A DNA stretch of 64,000 nt, from contig NZ_MUHU01000050.1 of the NCBI RefSeq assembly GCF_002105195.1, forward strand, positions 62,001 through 126,000, read 5' to 3'. The DNA comes from Derxia lacustris. Lineage in GTDB: Bacteria; Pseudomonadota; Gammaproteobacteria; Burkholderiales; Burkholderiaceae_E. Positions within the stretch are counted from its first letter, which is position 1. Each line of letters opens with the position of its first letter. The notes beneath the pieces were generated by a model, which was not told where the DNA came from, ran no database searches, and saw only the letters and a program-made list of their open reading frames with translations. Made by a program: the position numbers and the translations under genes. Below are positions 8,872-17,608 of the stretch, piece by piece.

Positions 8872-10355
8872 TGCAGCCGCTCCGGAATCGCCGCCAGCAC
8901 CGGCAGCTTGAGCCGGCGTTCCACCTGCTCGGGCATCGCGAAGCTGTCGTTGAACAGCTCGGCGAAGCAGGCGATGGCCAGCGCGACCGCGATGCTCAGC
9001 ACGAAGCCCACGCCGATGATGATCGGCTGGAGCCGCTTGGCTTCGAGCGGAATGCGCGCCGGCTGCACCACGCTCACGCTGGTCTGATGCTCCTTGTCGA
9101 GCGCGTCGAGCACGCGGGCTTCATCGAGCCGGCGGCGCGCGATGCCGTAGGCGTCGTCGACCAGCTTGCGTTCGCGTTGCAGGTCGAGCATCTCGCGCTC
9201 CTGCGCTGAAAGCCCTTGCAAGGCGCGCTCGGCCTGGCGCGCGAAGGCGGCGGCCTTGGCGCGCGCGGCGACCGCCGCCTCGTAATCGGCGCGGGTGTGG
9301 AGCAGGTCGCTCTCGACCGTGTCGCGCACCGGGCTGCGGCCCACGCGCTCGGTCTTGGGCGGCGCCTTCTCGGTATCGGCGATGAAGGCTTCGGTGCGCG
9401 CGATGTCGGCGCGCACATCGCCCACGAAGGGATGCGTGTCGACGTAGCGCGAGCTGAGGTCGCGTTCCTTCAGGCGCAGGTCGAGCAGGGTCTTGCGCGC
9501 GGCCTCGACCGCATCGCTGCGCGCGGTCTCGGAATAGATGACCACGTCGCCCGACACGCCGCCAAAGCTGCGGTCGAGAGCCTTGAGCCGGCCGCCCGAT
9601 TGCGCGACCGCCAGATCGCCGGCGTCGAGCCGGTCCTGCGCATCCTGCAACTGCTTGAGCAGGATGGCCTGCTGCTCGCCGAAGGACACGATGCCGTGCT
9701 CGCGCTTGAAGCCTTCGACCTTGGCCTCGATCGCATCGAGCCGGGCGCGCAGCTGCTCGACGCTGCGTTCCTCCTCGGCGCCGTAATGGCGGCCAAAGAT
9801 GGCGCGCCGGCGCTCGATGTAGGCCGCGACCAGCTCGTTGGCCACGCGCGCCGCCAGTTCGGCGTCCTGGTGCTTGAAGGTCACCTGCACGGTGTTGCTT
9901 TCCTTCAGCAGCAGCGCGGTCAGCGCGTCCTGCATCAGCAGCAGCGCGGCATTGACCTTTTCCTCGGGCTCGGCGCTGCCGCGCGCGATCTTGGGATAGA
10001 GCTGCTCCAGGCCGATCTTGTCGAGCACCGCTTGCAGGTTGTCGCGGCTGGCCAGGATTTCCACCTCGGAGCGCAGCGTCTGCTCGCGGTCGTAGGCGAC
10101 CGGCGCGGCATTGCTGATGTCGCCGGTCTCGGGCCGGTAGACGTATTCGCGGCCCAGCCGCAGCAGCAGCGTGGTGTCGGCGGTGTAGCTCGGCTTGGGC
10201 ACGAAGCTCACGCTGACCGCCAGCGTGAAGGTGAGGAAGAAGCCGGTCAGGATCTTGCGGCGGTCGCGGAAGGCGATGACGAGGAACTCGCGCAGCGTGA
10301 GGCGCCGGCTGCGGTCGTAGTCGATGCCGATGACGTCGGGGAGGTAGGCGCTCAT
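8868..10355 (-). CDS. Wzz/GumC-like polysaccharide co-polymerase
   Basis: A 495-residue inner-membrane chain-length regulator. A first transmembrane helix lies at about residues 36-55, a periplasmic Wzz domain follows, then long Arg/Glu/Leu-rich coiled coil at about 180-440, and a second membrane helix at about 450-475. Like GumC/ExoP it should link polymerisation to the outer-membrane channel. It has no C-terminal ATPase domain; the BY-kinase-like partner is a separate gene at the head of the operon. Its ATG overlaps the stop of the Wza-like gene by four bases. Confidence 0.85.
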   Translation of the reverse strand: MSAYLPDVIGIDYDRSRRLTLREFLVIAFRDRRKILTGFFLTFTLAVSVSFVPKPSYTADTTLLLRLGREYVYRPETGDISNAAPVAYDREQTLRSEVEILASRDNLQAVLDKIGLEQLYPKIARGSAEPEEKVNAALLLMQDALTALLLKESNTVQVTFKHQDAELAARVANELVAAYIERRRAIFGRHYGAEEERSVEQLRARLDAIEAKVEGFKREHGIVSFGEQQAILLKQLQDAQDRLDAGDLAVAQSGGRLKALDRSFGGVSGDVVIYSETARSDAVEAARKTLLDLRLKERDLSSRYVDTHPFVGDVRADIARTEAFIADTEKAPPKTERVGRSPVRDTVESDLLHTRADYEAAVAARAKAAAFARQAERALQGLSAQEREMLDLQRERKLVDDAYGIARRRLDEARVLDALDKEHQTSVSVVQPARIPLEAKRLQPIIIGVGFVLSIAVALAIACFAELFNDSFAMPEQVERRLKLPVLAAIPERLQ

Positions 10356-11068
10356 TTGGCGATGCTCGTCGTCGGGGTGATGTTGTAGTTGATGCCGGCG
10401 TTGATCGGCAGGTTCTTGCGCAGGTACTGGTCGATCCACAGGTTGACGTTGGCGACGCCGCTGCGCGGCACCAGCAGCATGTCGTCGCCGCGCAGCGCCA
10501 CGTCGGCGCCGGGCTCGCTGCCGTCGAGGATGCCGCGCAGGTTCACGCTGTAGGCGAGCGGCGCGGCGCCCGGCTGGGGCCGCAGCAGCACGACCTTGTC
10601 GGCGGCGGTTTCGCGCAGGCCCTCGGCCAGCAGGATGGCCTGCATCACGGTCACGCGGCCGGTCACCGGCACCGAGCCGGCGCGGAACACCTCGCCGCCG
10701 ACGAACACGCGCTGGGCGGTGGCGGCGGCCAGATTCACGCTGGTCTCGGGCCGCTTGAGCACGCTGCGATAGCGCTCGGTCAGGTCGCGCGACACCTCGT
10801 CGAGCGTGCGGCCGGCCAGCATCTGCCAGCCGATCCAGGGCAGCGTGGCGCCGCCGTCGGGCGCCACCTGGATCGTGGCCGACTGGTCGGGCTGGTAGTC
10901 GAAGCGCAGCGCCAGCTGGTCGCCGGCGACGATGCGATAGGTGGCGCCGGCCTCGGTGGCGACGGGCGCGGGCGGCTGTGCCGGCGCCTGCGGCAGCGCC
11001 GGCAGATCGCGCGTGGCGCAGCCGGCCAGCAGGGCGGCGCAGGCGAGGGCGGAGAGCTTGGTTTTCAT
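10352..11068 (-). CDS. Wza-like polysaccharide export lipoprotein, short form
   Basis: A 238-residue polysaccharide export protein with signal peptide and lipobox LAGC (Cys17). The Poly_export domain covers about residues 42-125 (YRIVAGDQLALRF onward) and is followed by one SLBB-like segment to about residue 205. Classical Wza has about 370 residues with more SLBB repeats, so this is the short form seen with GumC-type co-polymerases. It would form the outer-membrane exit for the polymer. It is followed by the Wzz-like gene with a four-base overlap. Confidence 0.85.
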   Translation of the reverse strand: MKTKLSALACAALLAGCATRDLPALPQAPAQPPAPVATEAGATYRIVAGDQLALRFDYQPDQSATIQVAPDGGATLPWIGWQMLAGRTLDEVSRDLTERYRSVLKRPETSVNLAAATAQRVFVGGEVFRAGSVPVTGRVTVMQAILLAEGLRETAADKVVLLRPQPGAAPLAYSVNLRGILDGSEPGADVALRGDDMLLVPRSGVANVNLWIDQYLRKNLPINAGINYNITPTTSIAK

Positions 11069-11089
11069 GGCGTGTGCGCTCGCGGCAGG

Positions 11090-12223
11090 TCAGCCGCCGC
11101 TCGGCGCGCGGGTGCGGCCGAACAGCAGCGATTCGAAGAGGGCGAGATAGCGGCCGACGGCGCGCTCCTCGGTGAAGCCCATGGCGTGCTCGGTCGCGCC
11201 TTCGGGATGCTCGTCATGGTCGACGGCATGGGTGATGGCGCGGCGCATCGCCTCGATGTCGCCGACCGGCACCAGCGCGCCGTACTTGCCGCCTTGCAGA
11301 ATCTCGCGCGGGCCGACCGGGCAGTCGGTGCTGATGACATGCGTGCCGGCGGCCATCGCCTCGACCAGCACATTGCCAAAGCCCTCGAACAGCGACGGCA
11401 GCACAAACACCTTGGCCCGGTGCATGTAGGCGAACGGGTTCTCGACATTGCCCAGCAGCTGCACCTTCCGCGTGAGATCGAGCTTGTCGATCATGGCTTC
11501 GATGCGCGGTCGGTCGGGGCCTTCGCCGGCGATCAGCAGGCGCAGCCGCGGCCGGCGGCGCTGGGCGCGGTTGAAGGCGCGCACCAGCGTCAGCACGCGC
11601 TTCTCGCGGCTCAGGCGGCCGACGAACAGCACGGTGTCGTAGTTGTCGCGGTCGAGCCAGGGATGGTCGATCGGCTCGGCGCAGAGCTCGTCCACATCCT
11701 CCGGAATGATCGGATTGAAGATGAGCTTGGCGCGGAACTGCGGCGCGATCATCGCGGTGAGATCGAGCTGCACGCCGCGCGACACCGCCACCACCGCATC
11801 GGCCAGCGGATAGCCGCGCCGGATCAGCGTCGGCAGCAGCTTGAAGCGCCAGCCGCCCTCGGCACGGATCTGGTTGGTGATCGGCGCGTGCTCGGTCAGC
11901 ACCAGCCGGCACGGCGAGCGCGCCAGCCGGCGTGCCGCGAGCGCGGCCAGGTTGTTGTGCGGCAGGCCGGCCAGCAGCACGTCGGGCTTCTCGATGGCGA
12001 GAAAGCGCGCCAGCTGGCGCACCGCGGCAAAGGTGCGGTTCACGTCGAGCGACACCACCTCCAGGCCGGCGGCCAGATGCAGCGTGGACGGATCGGTGTC
12101 GTGCACCACCAGCAGCACCTGCGGGCCGCGCCGGGCCATGCCGCGTGCCAGCCGGATGAGCGACAGCTCGGCACCGCCGACGCGGATGTCGGGCAGATAG
12201 ACGGCGATCTTGTAATCGGACAT
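11090..12223 (-). CDS. Glycosyltransferase family 4, second of a tandem pair
   Basis: A 377-residue GT-B glycosyltransferase. The GT4 signature EX7E is present near the C-terminal domain (FEGFGNVLVEAM), preceded by a nucleotide-sugar binding domain (FVGRLSREKRV). It is closely similar in plan and motifs to the neighbouring GT at 12232-13416, including an HNN motif in the N-terminal half. It probably adds one sugar to a lipid-linked repeat unit on the cytoplasmic face. ATG 12223 is preferred; a TTG at 12235 in the same frame overlaps the upstream stop. Confidence 0.85.
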   Translation of the reverse strand: MSDYKIAVYLPDIRVGGAELSLIRLARGMARRGPQVLLVVHDTDPSTLHLAAGLEVVSLDVNRTFAAVRQLARFLAIEKPDVLLAGLPHNNLAALAARRLARSPCRLVLTEHAPITNQIRAEGGWRFKLLPTLIRRGYPLADAVVAVSRGVQLDLTAMIAPQFRAKLIFNPIIPEDVDELCAEPIDHPWLDRDNYDTVLFVGRLSREKRVLTLVRAFNRAQRRRPRLRLLIAGEGPDRPRIEAMIDKLDLTRKVQLLGNVENPFAYMHRAKVFVLPSLFEGFGNVLVEAMAAGTHVISTDCPVGPREILQGGKYGALVPVGDIEAMRRAITHAVDHDEHPEGATEHAMGFTEERAVGRYLALFESLLFGRTRAPSGG

Positions 12224-12231
12224 GGGTGAGT

Positions 12232-13416
12232 TCAATGCGCGACCGGTTCGGGCAGGCGGGTGTCGAAGGCCGAGGGCAGGTCGTCAAGGAACTCGCGCGC
12301 CTTGGGGCTGACGCGGGCAAACAGTTCGAGGTAGTTGCGCGCCACGGTGTCGACGTGCTGCAACTGGGCCCGGCGCCGCAGCGCCGCCGTGGGCCAGGGC
12401 GAGGCGAGCTGGCGTTCCATCGCGGCGGCCAGCGCGGCCACGTCGCCGACCGGCACCAGCTGGCCGTAACGGCCGCCGTCGAGGATTTCATCGGGGCCGT
12501 AGGGGCAGTCGGTGCTGATGACGGCGGTGCCGCAGCCCATGGCCTCGATCAGCACATTGCCGTAGCCCTCGTAGATCGACGACATCACCAGCGCCTCGGC
12601 GCGCGCGATGTAGGGCAGCGGGTTGTGCTTGAAGCCGGCGAACTGCACCCGCTTTTTCAGGCCCAGGCCGTGCGCCAGTTCCATCAGCGCGCGGCGCTCG
12701 GGGCCGTCGCCCAGGATGACGAGCCGGGCCTCGGGCGCCCGCACCCGGGCGAAGGCGCGCAGCAGCGTCGGAAAGTCCTTCTGATGCACGAGGCGACCGG
12801 CGCCGACGAATACCCGCAGCATCGGATTGTCGAGCCAGGGGTGATGCGCCGGCTGGGCCGCGCGCCTGTCGAAGCCGACATCGAGCACCGGGTTGTAGAC
12901 GGTGTCGATGCGGTCGAGCGGAATGCCGGTGTGCTCGGCCATGTCGATGCGCACGCCCTCCGACACCGCGATGATCGCGTCGGCCATGTGACCGAAGCGG
13001 CGGTACAGCCCGGGCATCGAGCGGTGCTGCCAGTTGCCCATCTCCACGCTTTCGCGGCTGAGCGCGTTGTGCTGGCTGATGATGACCCGGGTGTCGGTGC
13101 GCGCCAGCGCCCGCGCCCACAGCGCCACGATGTTGTTGTGGCCCATGCTCGACAGCAGCACATGCGGCTTGAGCGCGCGCAGGAAGCGGATCATCTTGGG
13201 CAGCGCCTGCACCGTGCGGTTCACTTCCAGCGGCACCACATGCACGTCCTCGGGGAGCATGTGCAGCAGCTCGCCCTCGCGCTTGTGGATCGCCACCACC
13301 ACGTCGATGCCCATCTTGATGAAGGCGTCGATCAGCACGAGCTTCATCCGCTCGACGCCGCCGCCGTCGAAGTTGGGCAGATAGATCGCCAGCCGCAAGG
13401 GTTCGCTCATGCTCAT
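12232..13416 (-). CDS. Glycosyltransferase family 4, first of a tandem pair
   Basis: A 394-residue GT4 enzyme with an N-terminal donor/acceptor domain beginning LAIYLPNFDGGGVERM and the EX7E motif in YEGYGNVLIEAM. It carries the same HNN motif and STDCPYGPDEIL segment as its downstream neighbour, so the two look like ancient tandem duplicates with diverged specificity. The start ATG at 13414-13416 overlaps the stop of the flippase gene by four bases; a second in-frame ATG lies six bases further on. Sugar specificity cannot be predicted. Confidence 0.85.
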   Translation of the reverse strand: MSMSEPLRLAIYLPNFDGGGVERMKLVLIDAFIKMGIDVVVAIHKREGELLHMLPEDVHVVPLEVNRTVQALPKMIRFLRALKPHVLLSSMGHNNIVALWARALARTDTRVIISQHNALSRESVEMGNWQHRSMPGLYRRFGHMADAIIAVSEGVRIDMAEHTGIPLDRIDTVYNPVLDVGFDRRAAQPAHHPWLDNPMLRVFVGAGRLVHQKDFPTLLRAFARVRAPEARLVILGDGPERRALMELAHGLGLKKRVQFAGFKHNPLPYIARAEALVMSSIYEGYGNVLIEAMGCGTAVISTDCPYGPDEILDGGRYGQLVPVGDVAALAAAMERQLASPWPTAALRRRAQLQHVDTVARNYLELFARVSPKAREFLDDLPSAFDTRLPEPVAH

Positions 13417-14852
13417 GCCAACCTTCCTGCGCGCCGGCCAGCCAGCCAGGCGCGCGCGTTCCTGATGTTGATTAGTAGTTGTATTGCCCAGTAGATGGCC
13501 ACGCCGGCGCCGATGGCCAGCACCAGTTCGAGCACGCCCTCGGCCGGCGCCCACCAGCTCAGCGCCGCCCACATCGCGGCCGAGGCCAGCAGCGCGCCGC
13601 CGATGGCGCCGAGTGGCAGCGGCACCGACAGCACCTGCCGGCCGATCAGCGCGCTGAGCGCCGCGCCGAGCGCATAGGTGGCCACCGTGACCCAGGCCGC
13701 ACCGGCCAGCCCAAAGCGCGGCAGCGCCCACAGATTGGCCAGCACGTTGAAGGCCGCGCAGGGCAGCAGGCTCCAGAGCAGGCCGGTCGTCTTGCGCGAC
13801 AGGTGAAAGGCGTGATCGAAGTAGTGCACCTGGAAGCCCGCCAGCAGCGCGCCGAGCGCGATCGGCGCCATCAGCGGAATCGCGCCGGCGCGGAACCGGT
13901 CGCCGATGAGCACGCTGGCCAGCGGCTCGGCCAGCGTGGCGATGCCGATGCAGGACGGGATCGCGACCATCGCCAGCAGGCCGCCGTTGCGGCGCAGCTG
14001 GGCCCGCGCGGCCGGAATGCCGCCGGTCTCGATGGCCTTCACCGCCAGCGGAAAGGCCGCGAAATTGATCGCGATGAAAATCGACGCGAGCGAGCGGTCG
14101 ACCAGGCTGTAGGCGACCGAATACACGCCGACCGCCTCGCTGCCGAGCACCCGCTCGATGAGGAAGCGATCTACCGACGACAGCACGAAGTTGAGCGCAT
14201 AGGCGCCGGTGAGCGGCGCGCCGTAGCGCAGGTAGTCGCGGATGCGGCGCAGATCGAGCAGGCCGGCGCTCAGCCGCGCGACCCGGCCAAGCCCCGGCAG
14301 CGCCGCCAGCAGCGAGGCCAGCGTGGCGCCGGCCAGCAGGCCGATGGCCGGATTTGCAAACGCATGCACCAGCGCCACGCCGAAGGCCACGCTGCCGATG
14401 GCCTGGCCGGCTTCGACCAGGTTGAAGCGCAGCACCCGCAGCCGGCTGCGGTTGAAGGCCTGCTGCACGCTCACCAGCCCGCGCAGCACCACCAGCGGCA
14501 GCAGCAGCAGCAGCACATCGCGGTCGAGGCCGGGAAAGCGGAAGCAGGTGACCAGCGGCAGATAGAGCGCCACGAAGCCCAGCACCATCAGGCACCACGA
14601 CTGGTAGATGGCGCCTTCCACCTTGGCATCGCGCAGCGGATCGCTGATCTGGCCCGGGCGCGAGAAGCGCATGGCCGAGACCTGCACCCACTGAAACACG
14701 GTCGATTGCAGCAGCAGCGCCAGCGCCAGCGCCAGCGCGTAGGCGCCATAGACCGCCGGACTGGTCAGCCGCGTGAAGGCATACACCGCCAGGAAGGCTG
14801 CCAGCCCCGGAACGATCTGGGCCGGCGCAAAGCCGGAAACGAGCTTCAGCAC
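13413..14852 (-). CDS. Wzx-type oligosaccharide flippase
   Basis: A 479-residue polytopic protein with about 12-14 hydrophobic helices and the MOP-superfamily layout of polysaccharide flippases, including the conserved stretch with SSVDRFLIERVLGSEAVGVY in the middle. It should move lipid-linked repeat units across the inner membrane. The start codon is GTG (14850-14852), three bases after the upstream stop. Together with the polymerase and Wzz/Wza genes it marks a Wzy-dependent pathway; no initiating glycosyltransferase lies in the window. Confidence 0.85.
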   Translation of the reverse strand: MLKLVSGFAPAQIVPGLAAFLAVYAFTRLTSPAVYGAYALALALALLLQSTVFQWVQVSAMRFSRPGQISDPLRDAKVEGAIYQSWCLMVLGFVALYLPLVTCFRFPGLDRDVLLLLLPLVVLRGLVSVQQAFNRSRLRVLRFNLVEAGQAIGSVAFGVALVHAFANPAIGLLAGATLASLLAALPGLGRVARLSAGLLDLRRIRDYLRYGAPLTGAYALNFVLSSVDRFLIERVLGSEAVGVYSVAYSLVDRSLASIFIAINFAAFPLAVKAIETGGIPAARAQLRRNGGLLAMVAIPSCIGIATLAEPLASVLIGDRFRAGAIPLMAPIALGALLAGFQVHYFDHAFHLSRKTTGLLWSLLPCAAFNVLANLWALPRFGLAGAAWVTVATYALGAALSALIGRQVLSVPLPLGAIGGALLASAAMWAALSWWAPAEGVLELVLAIGAGVAIYWAIQLLINIRNARAWLAGRRAGRLA

Positions 14853-14855
14853 CGC

Positions 14856-16388
14856 TCAGCTCCCGCGCACCGGGCCGCGCGCGCGCAGCCGCAACAGCCA
14901 CTTGCGCTTGAGCACCACCGGGTTGAGCACCATGCGCTTGCCGTCCACCAGCGTGAACCGGCCCCAGGCCGACACGGTGTGCAGGCCGTCGGGATTGGCG
15001 CCGAAGGGGTCGGGCTGCCAGACCCGCACGATCTCTTCCTCGTAGCGGTCGGGCGTGCAGACCAGGATGCGCCGGATCGATACCGCGCCGCCGTAGGTGC
15101 GCGAGCAGTCCTGCGCCGGCCGGTACAGCCCGCCGTCATGCCAGAACGGCGTGCCGCCGCAGCGCGCGCCGCGCACATCGACCAGCACCGGATTGTTCTG
15201 GTGCGCATGCCAGGGGCCGATGAGGCTTTCGGAAAAGCGCAGGCAGAGGTTGTCGAACGGGCCGGCGTCGGCATCGGTATAGGCGAGCCAGTAGAAGCCG
15301 TTGCAGCGAAAGATGACCGGATCGGCGGCGGCCACGCCTTCGAGCAGGCAGGCCACGCGCTGCCAGCGGCCGCGCTCGTCCAGTTCGTGCAGCCAGCATT
15401 CGCGCGTGGCGGCGGTCTCGGCGATGGCCCATTGCCGGCCCTCGGCCTCGAACACGAAGGGGAAGGAGACGTGTTTGTCGCCGGCGGGGTTGAACTTGCT
15501 GACCACCTCCAGGCCGTCGGGCACGATCTTGAGCCGGCGCAGATGGCCGACGCCGCTGCGCTCGTCGAAGTACTCGGCAAAGAATTCGCGCGTGCTGCCG
15601 GGCAGACCGAAGGGATCGGCCAGATAGCCGGTCGATTCGCGCTGGCCGAGCCATTCGACGCGCTGGCCGATGCGTTCGTCGAACGCGGCCTTGCCGATGG
15701 GTTCGCGCACCCAGCCGACCATCCACGACTCGGCCAGGAAGATCGAGGCGAGCTTGCTGCGCAGCGCGCGCGCCTTGCCCTGCACCAGCCGCGCCAGCGG
15801 CGCGATGCGGCGCGGCGGCGGCGCGACCTCGCCGACCGCATGCAGCGGCACGCCGGCCTTGAAGTCGCGCAGCGTCTGCACCAGCAGCGCGGCGGCGGTG
15901 TCGAGATAGCGGTCGAGCGAACCGGTCCAGCCCGGGCCGGCGGCGATGCGCGCGGCGCGCAGCACGCGGGCGCTGTTCGGGCCGTCGGCCACCACGAACA
16001 CCGTGCCCACGCCCGTGCGCGCAATGCCGTCTAAGCCGGGGAAGGCGCCGCTCACCGGCCGGCCGCATTCGTCCACCAGCCGCCAGCAGGGCCAGCTCTG
16101 CGCGCCGTCCTCGTCGCTGCCGCCGGCCAGATCGATCACCAGCTCGTTGCCGGCGGGATTGCGCCCGACCGGGCGCTGGCGCGGAAAGCTGTCGTCGGCG
16201 CCGCGCGCCAGTGCCGGCACGCGTCGCCGCAGCGCCGGCAGCGCCAGGCGCCAGCCGAGCGAGGAATGCGCGGTCCCGGCTTCGAGCACGACCAGCGGCG
16301 TGGGCACCATGTCCTGGAGGCGGTCGAGCAGCCGCGCGAGCCAGTCGGGCAGCGGGCCGGGCGGGAGGATGACCTGGAGGCGATGCAC
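14856..16388 (-). CDS. GINT1-like beta-propeller glycosyltransferase-associated protein
   Basis: A 510-residue protein. Residues about 240-490 resemble the five-bladed beta-propeller domain of the glucosamine inositolphosphorylceramide transferase-like family: KHVSFPFVFE, then GRQWAIAETAATRE, then GLYRPAQDCSRTYGGAVSI. Residues 1-230 are a poorly recognisable Rossmann-like region. Bacterial members occur in exopolysaccharide loci and are thought to modify sugars, but a reaction has not been assigned to this one. It sits between the BY-kinase-like gene (9 bases away) and the flippase (3 bases away), so it is clearly part of the operon. Confidence 0.6.
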   Translation of the reverse strand: MHRLQVILPPGPLPDWLARLLDRLQDMVPTPLVVLEAGTAHSSLGWRLALPALRRRVPALARGADDSFPRQRPVGRNPAGNELVIDLAGGSDEDGAQSWPCWRLVDECGRPVSGAFPGLDGIARTGVGTVFVVADGPNSARVLRAARIAAGPGWTGSLDRYLDTAAALLVQTLRDFKAGVPLHAVGEVAPPPRRIAPLARLVQGKARALRSKLASIFLAESWMVGWVREPIGKAAFDERIGQRVEWLGQRESTGYLADPFGLPGSTREFFAEYFDERSGVGHLRRLKIVPDGLEVVSKFNPAGDKHVSFPFVFEAEGRQWAIAETAATRECWLHELDERGRWQRVACLLEGVAAADPVIFRCNGFYWLAYTDADAGPFDNLCLRFSESLIGPWHAHQNNPVLVDVRGARCGGTPFWHDGGLYRPAQDCSRTYGGAVSIRRILVCTPDRYEEEIVRVWQPDPFGANPDGLHTVSAWGRFTLVDGKRMVLNPVVLKRKWLLRLRARGPVRGS

Positions 16389-16397
16389 GGCGCGCGA

Positions 16398-17138
16398 TCA
16401 GAGACGGCGGTAGACCGCGTCCGGCACATAGAAGCGCCGCTTGTTCAGCACCGTGCCCACCACATTGGCGCGCAGCGCGCGCAGGTTGGCGACCAGCTTC
16501 TCGGCCACCGGCGCGCGGGTGCGCTCGGCTTCGAGCACCACCAGCACAGCATCGGCAAACGGCGCGCAGACCAGCCCGAGCTTGGAGCGCGAGGCCGGCG
16601 GCACGTCGAGCACGATCTCGTCGAAGCGCGCGCGCAGCAGGCGCCAGGCCGACACGTCGGTCAGGTCGGCGGCGGTACGGCGGCGCGAATGGCCGGCCGG
16701 CACCAGCGCGCCGGCATGCAGGTTGTGCCCCACTTCCGACACCAGATCGTCGACCGCGATGCCACCGCGCAGCGCCTCGAACAGCGGCCGGTGCCGGCTC
16801 GCCGCATCGCCCAGCACCTCGGGCGAGATGCCGAGCACCAGCACGCGCCGGCCGTAGAGCGTGGCCGCCACCTCGGCAAACGACCAGGCGACGGTCGACA
16901 CGCCTTCGCCGCCGCTCGGCGCGATGAACTCGGTCACCCGGCCGGCGCTGGCCGGCACCAGGGCATCGAGCCGCAGCACCAGATCGATGACCGCCTGGCT
17001 CACGGCCTGGTCGGCATGCTCGCCGGTCAGGGCGTCGACCGGCGGGCGCGCCACGGGTTGAAGGTCGATACGGGAATCCAGAGGCATGTTGCGTTCGGGC
17101 ATCGGCAGGCCGGACCCCGAGACGACCGGGAACGGCAT
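16398..17138 (-). CDS. CpsD/BY-kinase-like protein with degenerate P-loop
   Basis: A 246-residue MinD/BY-kinase-fold protein, first gene of the exopolysaccharide operon. The expected Walker A is at residues 74-82 (PSGGEGVST), where the catalytic lysine is replaced by Val80. The Walker A' position (RVLVLGISPE) lacks its aspartate. A Walker B-like FDEIVLDVPPA is kept, and two tyrosines lie near the C-terminus (FYVPDAVY). It is therefore probably a non-catalytic or weak partner of the Wzz-like protein. The start is uncertain: in-frame ATGs also lie at 17102 and 17087, and none has a strong ribosome site. Confidence 0.75.
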   Translation of the reverse strand: MPFPVVSGSGLPMPERNMPLDSRIDLQPVARPPVDALTGEHADQAVSQAVIDLVLRLDALVPASAGRVTEFIAPSGGEGVSTVAWSFAEVAATLYGRRVLVLGISPEVLGDAASRHRPLFEALRGGIAVDDLVSEVGHNLHAGALVPAGHSRRRTAADLTDVSAWRLLRARFDEIVLDVPPASRSKLGLVCAPFADAVLVVLEAERTRAPVAEKLVANLRALRANVVGTVLNKRRFYVPDAVYRRL

Positions 17139-17173
17139 CGTCGTGGGCGGTTTCCGCTCAAGGAGGTCTATTG

Positions 17174-17224
17174 GTGATTGCCCGTAGTCAAGCCGTGACG
17201 GGCAGCGTTGCTGACGCTGACTAG
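17174..17224 (+). CDS. Possible 16-residue leader peptide (tentative)
   Basis: A GTG codon at 17174 sits seven bases after a perfect AAGGAGG (17160-17166) and opens a 16-codon frame that ends at TAG 17222-17224. The peptide would read VIARSQAVTGSVADAD with an initiator Met. It resembles no known protein and is transcribed away from the exopolysaccharide operon. No clear promoter is visible upstream, so this could be chance. Confidence 0.15.
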   Translation: MIARSQAVTGSVADAD

Positions 17225-17309
17225 GAATTTAACTTAGGAAAATTTGATCCTCACAGCTTTCCGACTGGCGGCAAAAGCAGCCTGCGAGCCCGCCTACACC
17301 AGAGAAAGT

Positions 17310-17323
17310 GTGAAGTATTTCAC
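17310..17323. promoter_or_regulatory. Inverted repeat GTGAA-N4-TTCAC, possible operator
   Basis: A perfect five-base inverted repeat with a four-base centre (GTGAAGTATTTCAC) inside the AT-rich patch upstream of the exopolysaccharide operon. Its position about 170 bases before the first gene fits an operator or activator site, but the regulator is unknown. Confidence 0.3.
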
Positions 17324-17608
17324 TAAAAATTTTTATAAAGCAGATTGGACGGGCTTTTTGCGCTGCGAACCGCAAGAAGCGACCGTTCATCGATTGACCA
17401 CTGAACCTAGGTTTTCTTAGCTGGCTGAAGCCATCGACTTGTATCGCTATGTGATGTGCATTGCAGTCAAGAGCGGCTTGTCATCAGCCGACGGACGGAC
17501 GCTTGTCGGCGCGGAAAGCCGATGCGGGCACCGTTGTTCACCGTCTTGCCAGGGGAGCGCCGGTCCGGCGGGCACTTGGCGCTAACATCCCGCTCCGCTT
17601 CCCGCCAG

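Larger units (their letters stand above)
17139..17608. other. Intergenic region, AT-richer, between exopolysaccharide operon and tRNA-Leu
   Basis: About 470 bases without a convincing gene. The stretch 17220-17430 is clearly richer in A and T than anything nearby, with runs such as CTAAAAATTTTTATAAAG around 17322-17340. It should contain the promoter of the minus-strand exopolysaccharide operon, although no single -35/-10 pair stands out. It also holds a small inverted repeat (17310-17323) and a short plus-strand reading frame behind a perfect ribosome site (17174-17224), both listed separately. Confidence 0.6.

Noticed and set aside
9216..10388. Long plus-strand frames opposite the Wzz-like and other minus-strand genes
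   Set aside because: Long antisense frames are expected here because the third codon positions are almost all G or C. None resembles a protein family.
12232..14901. An 889-codon frame spanning the flippase and first glycosyltransferase
   Set aside because: The second half is the real glycosyltransferase. The first half reads the flippase gene in the wrong frame, so there is no real fusion.
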